Origin: Thermoplasmata archaeon
GTDB taxonomy: Archaea; Thermoplasmatota; Thermoplasmata; Lutacidiplasmatales; UBA184
DNA: 5,590 bases
Assembly (NCBI GenBank): GCA_021828715.1
Contig: JAJZDF010000057.1
Coordinates: 1-5,590 of the forward strand
Direction: 5' to 3'
Positions 1-5,590 of this stretch are shown here, piece by piece. Every line of letters begins with the position of its first letter. Position 1 is the first letter of the stretch. The translations under genes and the position numbers were made by a program. The notes under the pieces are model-generated. The model saw only the letters and a list, made by a program, of their open reading frames with translations, searched no databases and was not told the DNA's origin.

Positions 1-1368
1 CGCCAGCGACGCGCCCGGCTGCGTTCCGCCGATGGGGAACGGCAGGGTGTACTGCGCAAAGAACGGGCAGGTGAGGCCGTTCACCTTGTGGTAATGGACC
101 GTGAATCCGCCCGCGCTCCCCGTCCCGGAGTAGCCGGTGGTGTTGTAGTTCGCGGTGTACGACCCGCCCCCAGTACTGGTCTCCGACACCGTATCGGTGC
201 TCGAGAGGTTCCCGTAGGGGCAGGTCGGGGAGGAGGCGCCGGACGCATTGAACCCGGTGAAGTTCACGACCACGTTCGCCCCGCCCGTCGTGGCGGAGTT
301 CTCGGAGTCGTAGGAACCCCAGACGTTCACGGTGAACGACGCGCCTCCGGTGCTGTGCTGGGTGATCGTGTCGTGGTTTCCGACCAGGTAGACGCTGACC
401 GTGGCCCCGCCGGTGTTGGGGAAGGTGATGTTGTCCCAGTTCCCCACGACGGTCACGACGCTCGTGACCCCACCGCTGTCGTTCAGGAAGATCGTGTCGT
501 GGCTGCCGACGACGGTGATGTGGTTGGTCGCACCGCCGGTGGTCGTGATCGAGATGAGCGAGTAGTTCGTCGAGAAGTTGAGGTTGCCGGAAAATCCGCC
601 CGTGGCGCTGATCGAGTGGCTTCCCCCGGCGAAATTGTAGTTCACCGTCGTCGCGCCCGTGCAGGTCACCGAGGTCGGATCGGCCGGAGGGGTCGCGGTG
701 CAACCGGTAGATCCCGGGTTGCAGCTGGTGAAGCTGGCGTTGGCGACCCCGCCGCATCCCGTCACGTATCCGGTCGGGGGGGAATACACCTCGGGCCCGG
801 CCAAGGTAAAGTTGACTTGGAAGCCGCCGCGCTGGCTGCTCGGACCGATGGTTCCGGAATCCGGGGCCGCAAACGGGGGGACCCCGGCCGAACCGAGCTG
901 GATCGGCTGGGAGACCGAGGTGCCGCTCGGCCCGGAGGAGGCCGCGGCGTTGACGAGCGCCTGCAGCTCCCCGAGTTCGGTCTCGACCGCGAGCTCGTGG
1001 TTCAGGTCGTTCGTCTGCATCTGGTTCGGAAGCTGGGTGGTGAGGAAGTTCGCGATGAACGTCACGATCAGGAGGAGCCCGAAGAGGGTGGCGACCGCCG
1101 CGACCTGGGCCTTGCGGCCGTGGCGCCTCCAGCGTCGGGCGGAGCGACGTCTAGAGGAGCGGGGGAGGTGCGCGGGCGATCGTCCGGCCCCCGGGCCCGT
1201 GCCGGCACGGGCGAGGCGGATCGGCCGCGACCCGGCGTCGGGGAGCTTCGGCGGCCGGAGGATGCGGACCGGGTGCGGCGGGGCCGCCGGGGCGGTCCGC
1301 GACCGGGGGATATGGATGGCGTGGGCCCCGGCCGCCGGTGATGGGAGGGAGATTCGGATGCGGGGCAC
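1..1368 (-). CDS. Secreted/surface-anchored protein with pilin-like N-terminus and 21-residue beta-solenoid-like repeats (3' end outside window)
   Basis: This is an unrecognised surface protein; 456 codons are visible from a GTG at 1368-1366 and the frame is still open at base 1. Seen: residues 1-85 are Pro/Arg/Ala-rich. A basic stretch then runs into RKAQVAAVATLFGLLLIV and a hydrophobic helix at about 89-109, followed by a charged linker (LNHELAVETELGEL, about 122-135). After that comes Gly/Ser/Thr/Asn-rich sequence with six 21-residue rungs at 242-367, six cysteines (205, 216, 223, 236, 383, 434) and ten N-X-S/T sequons. The basic-KAQ-hydrophobic pattern resembles class III signals of archaeal pilins and archaellins, but no Glu at +5 is present, so processing is inferred. 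The outer region is probably extracellular and could be an adhesin, pilus-like subunit or cell-wall protein. Start: the only in-frame ATG, GTG or TTG codons after the upstream TAG (1386-1384) are GTG 1368, GTG 1065 (inside the helix) and ATG 1020 (after the helix). GTG 1368 is therefore the only one that keeps the anchor, but the first 85 residues look non-coding. The coding frame is well supported from about 1130 downward. Confidence 0.72.
   Translation of the reverse strand, partial: MPRIRISLPSPAAGAHAIHIPRSRTAPAAPPHPVRILRPPKLPDAGSRPIRLARAGTGPGAGRSPAHLPRSSRRRSARRWRRHGRKAQVAAVATLFGLLLIVTFIANFLTTQLPNQMQTNDLNHELAVETELGELQALVNAAASSGPSGTSVSQPIQLGSAGVPPFAAPDSGTIGPSSQRGGFQVNFTLAGPEVYSPPTGYVTGCGGVANASFTSCNPGSTGCTATPPADPTSVTCTGATTVNYNFAGGSHSISATGGFSGNLNFSTNYSLISITTTGGATNHITVVGSHDTIFLNDSGGVTSVVTVVGNWDNITFPNTGGATVSVYLVGNHDTITQHSTGGASFTVNVWGSYDSENSATTGGANVVVNFTGFNASGASSPTCPYGNLSSTDTVSETSTGGGSYTANYNTTGYSGTGSAGGFTVHYHKVNGLTCPFFAQYTLPFPIGGTQPGASLA
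268..645 (-). repeat. Six tandem 63-bp units encoding 21-residue rungs of a predicted beta-solenoid
   Basis: Six consecutive units of exactly 63 bases lie at 583-645, 520-582, 457-519, 394-456, 331-393 and 268-330, read on the minus strand. Each encodes 21 residues with Thr/Ser-Gly-Gly fixed at positions 15-17. The middle units share the pattern V-x-V-V-G-N/S-x-D-x-I near the start. A seventh rung follows with a 17-residue, Cys-containing insertion (about 205-267), then a roughly 20-residue eighth rung. Constant length, alternating hydrophobics and a fixed glycine turn are typical of parallel beta-helix or beta-solenoid stalks. The fold is inferred from periodicity alone. The units differ a good deal at DNA level, so this is an old protein repeat and not a recent DNA duplication. 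Confidence 0.85.
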
Positions 1369-1399
1369 GGTCCGGAGGTCGTACTAGGCCGGGATGCCG

Positions 1400-1408
1400 T
1401 ATTAAAAT
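1400..1408 (-). promoter_or_regulatory. TATA-like box for the surface-protein gene
   Basis: The plus-strand bases tattaaaat form a nine-base A/T-only run in otherwise very GC-rich DNA; read on the minus strand it gives ATTTTAATA. Archaeal transcription usually begins about 25-27 bases downstream of the box centre, which puts the start near 1378, ten bases before the GTG at 1368. This supports transcription from here and is mild support for that start codon. No clear purine-rich BRE or Shine-Dalgarno sequence is seen. Confidence 0.5.
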
Positions 1409-1437
1409 CCATGCCCAGTCGACCGGCCAAGGCACCG

Positions 1438-1472
1438 CCGGCGGGCGCGGGACGGCGGACCGCGCCCGGCGG
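1438..1472. other. GC-rich hairpin in the gap between the two minus-strand genes
   Basis: Two 13-base arms, 1438-1450 and 1460-1472, pair at 12 of 13 positions (mismatch at 1441/1469) around a nine-base loop. It lies 58 bases past the stop of the DUF4760-like gene and upstream of the TATA box of the surface-protein gene. It could affect 3' end formation or stability of the upstream transcript. No T-run follows on the minus strand, so it is not a classical intrinsic terminator, and stems of this kind arise easily by chance at this GC content. Confidence 0.3.
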
Positions 1473-1529
1473 CGAGCGGCGCAGGAGGTTCGTCCCCGTC
1501 GCCGCGGAGAAGCGTCGCGGGGGAGGAGG

Positions 1530-2081
1530 TCAGACGATCGACTCGTGGCTGCGGACCTCGCCGCGGAGGATGAGGTTCGCCTCCTCATCCGCCGGCAGCG
1601 GCACGACCGACACGCCCCGGTAGATCTTCCGGTCCAGTCGCTGGATCCGATGGTACAGCCACTCGAACTGCCCGAAGATCAGCGGATCCCGCCACGCCGT
1701 CCGCCATTGGGCCAGGTAGTCGACCGGTTGCCGGAGCCGTGTGTAGTAGGCGGTGACGAAGCCCCCGAAGGAGGCCCAGACCATCCGCTCCTCGAGGACC
1801 CCCTCGTGGGCCAACCCCCCGATCATCTCGAAGATCCGGGGGACCTCGAGATGGGGGTAGTCGCCCTCCGGGTTCAGCAGCCAGCCCGCGAACTGCGCCC
1901 GGGCGCGGCGCATCTCCTTCGAGTCGAACCGATCCCGCATCTGGAGGATCGCGTTCGCGGAGTTGAGGTGCCGCGCGGAGCGGGTCTGCCACCACGACAG
2001 CACGAGGGTCCCGACGACGAGCGCCCACGTTCCGACGAGACCCCAGACGGCGAGGTTCACGAGGTCGTCGCCGAACGCCAT
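1530..2081 (-). CDS. DUF4760-like membrane-anchored protein
   Basis: A complete protein of 183 residues with ATG at 2081-2079 and TGA at 1532-1530. Residues about 9-30 form one hydrophobic helix (LAVWGLVGTWALVVGTLVLS) followed by WWQTRSARH, which suggests a single-pass protein with a short outside N-terminus and a cytoplasmic body. The body is helical and charged: a NSANAILQMRDRFDS-type segment, RRARAQFAGWLL, VPRIFEMIGGLAHEGVLEER, a WASFGG-x3-AYY segment and a final FEWLYHRIQRLDRK helix. This order of segments resembles the DUF4760 family of small membrane proteins, whose function is unknown. The match is from memory of the family's pattern, not a search. The start is favoured because it precedes the helix directly and sits 43 bases from a TATA-like box. 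The same frame stays open for over 1000 codons upstream through the antisense of the polymerase gene; that extension is not coding. The gene is divergent from DP2 and not in an operon with it. Confidence 0.85.
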   Translation of the reverse strand: MAFGDDLVNLAVWGLVGTWALVVGTLVLSWWQTRSARHLNSANAILQMRDRFDSKEMRRARAQFAGWLLNPEGDYPHLEVPRIFEMIGGLAHEGVLEERMVWASFGGFVTAYYTRLRQPVDYLAQWRTAWRDPLIFGQFEWLYHRIQRLDRKIYRGVSVVPLPADEEANLILRGEVRSHESIV

Positions 2082-2114
2082 CGGACCGCCGCCGCTCCCG
2101 AGCGGGGAGGGAGG

Positions 2115-2137
2115 CCCGGGCCTTAAGCCCGCCCGGG
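2115..2137. repeat. Inverted repeat enclosing the minus-strand TATA-like box
   Basis: CCCGGGC at 2115-2121 and GCCCGGG at 2131-2137 are perfect inverted copies separated by nine bases containing CTTAAG. Its position over a core promoter element would suit an operator or architectural protein site. The arms are themselves nearly palindromic and purely G/C, so chance is a real alternative. Confidence 0.35.
2122..2127 (-). promoter_or_regulatory. TATA-like box for the DUF4760-like gene
   Basis: CTTAAG at 2122-2127 is one of only two AT-rich spots in the 120-base divergent gap. On the minus strand its centre is about 43 bases before the ATG at 2081, predicting a transcription start near 2098 and a leader of about 17 bases. 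A GGAG at 2098-2095 is too far from the ATG to be a good ribosome site. The box sits inside an inverted repeat listed separately. Confidence 0.4.
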
Positions 2138-2169
2138 TCCGGAGCGGACGGTCGGGGGCCGACCCCTCC

Positions 2170-2183
2170 GGCCTTAAACGGCC
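2170..2183 (+). promoter_or_regulatory. TATA-like box for the DP2 gene (probable leaderless transcript)
   Basis: The element GGCC-TTAAAC-GGCC at 2170-2183 holds the AT core at 2174-2178. The core centre is about 26 bases upstream of the GTG at 2202, which is the usual distance from an archaeal TATA box to the transcription start. Transcription would therefore begin at or within a base or two of the GTG. No Shine-Dalgarno sequence is present, which fits a leaderless mRNA. Confidence 0.55.
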
Positions 2184-2201
2184 CGGACCCCTAGGCGGAG
2201 C

Positions 2202-5200
2202 GTGGAGGCGTACTTTGCCTCGCTCGAGGCCGAGGTCGACCGCGCCTACCGCGTCGCGACGCGGGCGCGGGCGGAAGGGTTCGATCCCGAGACGTCCCCC
2301 GAGATCCCGCGGGCCCAGGACATGGCGATGCGCGTCGAGAAGCTCCTCGCCCACCTCGGGGTCGACGGGATCTCTCGGGAGATCCGCACGCTGGCCGAGT
2401 CGCTGCCCCGCGAGGAGGTGGCGGTCCGGATCGCCCGGCGCCTCGCCGGCGACACCAGCCGGGGCGGCACGGTCGAGGCGCGCGTCGACACGGCGCTGCG
2501 CGTCGGCCTCGCGATCCTGACGGAGGGGATCCTCGTCGCCCCGCTCGAGGGCCTGGCCGAGGTCCATCTCCGGGACGGTCCGGACGGCCCCTACATCGAA
2601 CTCTACTACGCCGGTCCGATCCGCGCCGCCGGCGGGACCGCCCAGGCGTTGAGCGTGCTCCTCGCCGACATCGTCCGGCGGGACCTGGGCCTCGCGGCCT
2701 ACCGGCCGGAACGCGAGGAGGTGGAGCGGTACCAGGAGGAGATCCCGCTGTACAAGTACTACCAGCACCTCCAGTACGTCCCGACCGCCGAGGAGATCGC
2801 GCAGGTCGTCCGCCACGTCCCGGTGGCGATCTCGGGCGAGTCGACCGAGGGGGACGCCGAGGTCAGCGCCTTCCGGAACCTCGCCCGCGTGCCGACGAAC
2901 GGCATCCGCGGCGGCGCCTGCCTCGTCATCGCCGAGGGGCTCTGCCAGAAGTCGGCGAAGATCCGCAAGGTCGTCGAGAAGCTGGGGCTGGACGGGTGGG
3001 AGTTCCTCGCGGAGCTCGGGCACCACAAGACCGACGACGACGACGCGGGGACGCCGAAGTACCTCCAGGACTCCGTCGGCGGCCGTCCCGTCCTCGCCCA
3101 CCCGGGGCAGCCGGGGGGGTTCCGGCTCGTCTACGGCCGGGCCCGCACGACGGGACTCGCCTCCTGCGCCGTCAACCCGGCCACGATGGTCGTCCTGCAG
3201 CACTTCGTCGCGATCGGGACGCAGGTCAAGCTCGAGTACCCGGGGAAGGCGACCGCGATGGCCGTCTGCGACACGATCGAGGGACCGATCGTCGAGCTCG
3301 ACGACGGAACCGTCACCGCCGTCCACGAGGTCGACCGCGCGACGGAGCTGCTGCCCCGCATCCGGCGGATCGTCGATCTCGGCGAACTCCTCGTCGGCTA
3401 CGGGGAGTTCCTCGAGAACAACCGGACGCTCGTCCCGGCCTCGTACTCGATCGACTGGCACGACGCGGAACTCGCCGGGGCCCACGCCGACGCCGCGGCG
3501 GGCCGCCCCGCGTCGTACGCCGAGGCGGTCCGCGAGAGCGAGCGCTGGCACGTCCCGCTCCACCCGAGGTGGTTGCTCTTCTGGCACGACCTCGTCCCGG
3601 CGGAGGTGCGGGAGCTCTCCGAGCACGTCGAGCGGACGGGCCGGTGGGTCGCCGACGCGCTCGAGCTCCCCGCCGACGCCCTCCGGCACGACCTCCTTTC
3701 CCGGCTCGGCTTCCTCATGGGACCGACCGACCGCGGCGACTGGCGCGGCGAACCGGACGCCAGCGCCGGCCTCGTCGGCGGGTTGGGGCTCGCGCCGGTC
3801 GACGGACGTCTCGTCCGGCGGGTGCCGCTCGATCCCGCCGCCGACGACCCGCTCGACTACGTGAGCCGCCTCGCGGGCGTCCCGCTCCGGGCGCGCGGAC
3901 CGTCCCGGATCGGCGGCCGCGTCGGGCGGCCGGAGAAGGCATACCAGCGGTCGATGGAGCCGAACGTCCACGCCCTGTTCCCGGTCGGGGCCGCGGGGGG
4001 ACCGACCCGTTCCGTGATGGAGGCGGCGCGGCGGGGCGGGACGGACGGCGTGAAGGTCGACTTGGGCGTGCGGACCTGCCCCGCCTGCCAGCGGTCGAGC
4101 GTCTGGGCGCGGTGCGCCTGCGGCGCCCACACCGAGCCCGACGGGCGGACGATCGCGGAGGCGCTCCCCGTCGCCCGGATCTGGAGCGAAGCGGTCGCCC
4201 GGCTCGGGTTGACCCGGGCGCCGGTCGTGAAGGGCGTGAAGGGCCTCACCTCGCCCGGCAAGGTCCCGGAACCGATCGAGAAGGGGATCCTCCGGGCCTC
4301 CCACCAGATCTCGGTCTACCAGGACGGGACCGCCCGGTTCGACCTGACCGACCTGCCCCTCACCCATTTCCGCCCGAACGAGGCGAACATCTCCGTCGAG
4401 CGGCTCCGAGAGCTCGGCTACGCGCACGACTGGACGGGCGCTCCCCTGGTCGGCGGCGAGCAGCTCCTCGAGCTCGCCCCCCAGGACATCCTCGTCGCCC
4501 GTTCGTGCGGGGAGTACCTCACCCGCCTCGCCCAGTTCGTCGACGACGAGCTCGTCCGCTTCTACGGCCTCGAACCGTTCTACGACGCCCACCGTCCCGA
4601 GGATTTGTTCGGCGCGGTCGTCGTCGCGCTCGCCCCCCACACGTCGGGCGGCGTGGCGGGGCGGATCGTCGGCTTCACGCCGGCCGAGGCATGCTTTGCC
4701 CACCCGGTGTTCCATGCGGCGAAGCGGCGGAACTGCGACGGCGACGAGGACTCCGTGACGCTCCTCCTCGATGCCCTCCTGAACTTCTCGCGCTCGTACC
4801 TCCCGGCGAGCCGCGGCGCCCTCATGGACAAGCCGCTCGTCCTCACGACCCGCCTCGAGGCGACCGAGGTCGACAAGGAGGCGCACAACGTCGACGTCGG
4901 TCTCCGCTATCCCCTCGAGTTCTACCGCGCGGCGGCGGCGCGCCGCCCGGCGAAGGAGGTCGAGCCGCTCCTCGATACCGTCGGCAAGCACCTCGGCACC
5001 GAGCGTTCCCTCTCCGGCTACGGGTTCACCCACGACACGACGCGCATCGCCGCGGGGCCGGTCCGCTCCGCCTACCGAGACAACCGGTCGATGAGCGACA
5101 TGGTCGAGCGGTCGATCGAGCTGACCGCCCGCATCCGGGCGGTCGACGTCGCCCAGGCGGTGACCCTCGTCCTCAACGCCCACTTCCTCCCGGACCTCAT

Positions 5201-5590
5201 GGGGAACCTCAAGAGCTACGCGACCCAGAAGTTCCGGTGCAAGACGTGCGGGATGTCGTACCGCCGACCCCCGCTCGCCGGCCGGTGCGGGTCGCCCCGG
5301 CCGGGCGGGAGCCGCTGCGACGGCGACCTCCTCGCGACCGTCTACGAGGGGTCGGTCCGCAAGTACCTGCCGCTGTCGCAACGGCTCAGCGCGATCGACG
5401 GAATTACCCCGTACGTCCGCCAGCGGATCCAGGTGATCGCCGACTCCCTCGCGACGCTCTTCCCGGGCGCGGGCTCCCAGACGACCCTCGACCGGTTCCG
5501 GCCGTCGCCCCCCCCGAGGAGCGGGGGCGATCCCGCGCCGCCGTCGGCCGACGGCGGGCGCCCCGGGTCCGTGCTCCCCTCGCCGTCCGC
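2202..5590 (+). CDS. polC: DNA polymerase D large subunit DP2 (PolD catalytic subunit; 3' end outside window)
   Basis: DP2 is the polymerizing subunit of the archaeal replicative polymerase PolD; it pairs with the DP1 exonuclease subunit, which is not in this window. There are 1129 complete codons and no stop before the edge. The GTG at 2202 is the only possible start after an in-frame TAA at 2175-2177, and the protein then opens with the family-typical EAYFASLEAEVDRAY. Conserved blocks in order: YYAGPIRAAGGTAQA (135-149), NGIRGGACLVIAEG (233-246), YGRARTTGLAS (311-321), a zinc motif C626-x2-C629-x8-C638-x-C640, KGVKGLTS (677-684), DLTDLPLTHFRP (714-725), the active-site NCDGDED (844-850, with D846 and D848 matching the catalytic aspartates known in Pyrococcus DP2), MDKPLVLTTRLEATEVD (from 875), a C-terminal zinc site C1013/C1016/C1029/C1039, and a PCNA-binding box QTTLDRF (1093-1099). 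No intein interrupts the catalytic block, a known intein site. At least 30 Pro/Gly/Ser-rich residues follow the PCNA box. The gene has its own promoter and is divergent from its neighbour. Confidence 0.97.
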   Translation, partial: MEAYFASLEAEVDRAYRVATRARAEGFDPETSPEIPRAQDMAMRVEKLLAHLGVDGISREIRTLAESLPREEVAVRIARRLAGDTSRGGTVEARVDTALRVGLAILTEGILVAPLEGLAEVHLRDGPDGPYIELYYAGPIRAAGGTAQALSVLLADIVRRDLGLAAYRPEREEVERYQEEIPLYKYYQHLQYVPTAEEIAQVVRHVPVAISGESTEGDAEVSAFRNLARVPTNGIRGGACLVIAEGLCQKSAKIRKVVEKLGLDGWEFLAELGHHKTDDDDAGTPKYLQDSVGGRPVLAHPGQPGGFRLVYGRARTTGLASCAVNPATMVVLQHFVAIGTQVKLEYPGKATAMAVCDTIEGPIVELDDGTVTAVHEVDRATELLPRIRRIVDLGELLVGYGEFLENNRTLVPASYSIDWHDAELAGAHADAAAGRPASYAEAVRESERWHVPLHPRWLLFWHDLVPAEVRELSEHVERTGRWVADALELPADALRHDLLSRLGFLMGPTDRGDWRGEPDASAGLVGGLGLAPVDGRLVRRVPLDPAADDPLDYVSRLAGVPLRARGPSRIGGRVGRPEKAYQRSMEPNVHALFPVGAAGGPTRSVMEAARRGGTDGVKVDLGVRTCPACQRSSVWARCACGAHTEPDGRTIAEALPVARIWSEAVARLGLTRAPVVKGVKGLTSPGKVPEPIEKGILRASHQISVYQDGTARFDLTDLPLTHFRPNEANISVERLRELGYAHDWTGAPLVGGEQLLELAPQDILVARSCGEYLTRLAQFVDDELVRFYGLEPFYDAHRPEDLFGAVVVALAPHTSGGVAGRIVGFTPAEACFAHPVFHAAKRRNCDGDEDSVTLLLDALLNFSRSYLPASRGALMDKPLVLTTRLEATEVDKEAHNVDVGLRYPLEFYRAAAARRPAKEVEPLLDTVGKHLGTERSLSGYGFTHDTTRIAAGPVRSAYRDNRSMSDMVERSIELTARIRAVDVAQAVTLVLNAHFLPDLMGNLKSYATQKFRCKTCGMSYRRPPLAGRCGSPRPGGSRCDGDLLATVYEGSVRKYLPLSQRLSAIDGITPYVRQRIQVIADSLATLFPGAGSQTTLDRFRPSPPPRSGGDPAPPSADGGRPGSVLPSPS

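Noticed and set aside
88..1341. 417-codon plus-strand open frame rich in Arg/Gly/Val
   Set aside because: It is the exact complement frame of the surface-protein gene. Its translation has no recognisable domain and the composition of antisense high-GC DNA, while the minus strand gives a membrane helix and regular 21-residue repeats.
1068..1430. 120-codon minus-strand frame beginning near the TATA-like box
   Set aside because: Pro/Ser/Arg-rich with no domain, its ATG at 1412 overlaps the TATA-like element, and it is out of frame with the membrane helix of the real gene.
2102..2120. G-rich run in the divergent gap as a G-quadruplex
   Set aside because: The four G-tracts are not all three or longer, and such runs are expected at this GC content.
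1338..2126. 262-codon plus-strand frame across the DUF4760-like gene
   Set aside because: Antisense shadow; charged low-complexity translation and no homology that I recognise.
4731..4754. Possible intein at the catalytic NCDGDED block of DP2
   Set aside because: The block is continuous with its flanking conserved sequence, so the intein site is empty here.
2082..5381. N-terminal 1100 residues of the very long minus-strand open frame
   Set aside because: Antisense to DP2, low-complexity Arg/Asp/Glu/Val/Leu sequence; real coding on this strand begins at the ATG at 2081.
1..5590. CRISPR array, tRNA or rRNA gene, insertion sequence, integrase or attachment site
   Set aside because: No regularly spaced identical repeats, no tRNA-like arms, no terminal repeats with a transposase and no recombinase motif were found on either strand.

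Overview
This GC-rich window (roughly 70% G+C by eye) comes from an archaeon. The decisive marker is a long gene on the plus strand for the large subunit (DP2) of DNA polymerase D, an enzyme found only in archaea. The high GC, the nearly complete absence of TTA, CTA and TCA codons, TATA-like boxes about 26 bases upstream of starts, and an N-glycosylation-rich surface protein with a pilin-like N-terminus suggest a high-GC, Thermoplasmatota-like euryarchaeal lineage, probably from a metagenome. The lineage is inference; only the archaeal origin is well supported.

Layout. (1) Bases 1 to about 1368, minus strand: the N-terminal part of a secreted or surface-anchored protein whose 3' end lies outside the window. 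It has a basic stretch, one hydrophobic helix resembling a class III (pilin/archaellin-type) signal, a short charged linker, then a Gly/Thr/Asn/Ser-rich extracellular region with six consecutive 21-residue rungs that look like a beta-helix or beta-solenoid. Its start codon is uncertain. (2) Bases 1387-1529: a 143-bp intergenic gap with a GC-rich hairpin and an A/T-only TATA-like element for gene 1. (3) Bases 1530-2081, minus strand: a complete 183-residue protein with one N-terminal membrane helix and a DUF4760-like body. (4) Bases 2082-2201: a 120-bp divergent promoter region with two TTAA-type boxes, one per direction, each set in GC-rich inverted repeats. (5) Bases 2202-5590, plus strand: DP2, starting at a GTG about 26 bases after its TATA-like box (so probably leaderless) and still open at the window end after 1129 codons. 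The catalytic NCDGDED motif, zinc-binding cysteines and a PCNA-interacting QTTLDRF box are all visible.

The genes do not form an obvious pathway. DP2 is core replication machinery; the two minus-strand genes are envelope-associated and separately promoted. No RNA gene, CRISPR array, transposon, intein or integrase was seen. The DP1 partner subunit is not in the window. I found no convincing new multi-gene system. The least ordinary items are the 21-residue-repeat surface protein with its unresolved start, the inverted repeats between the divergent genes, and the tail of DP2 beyond its PCNA box.
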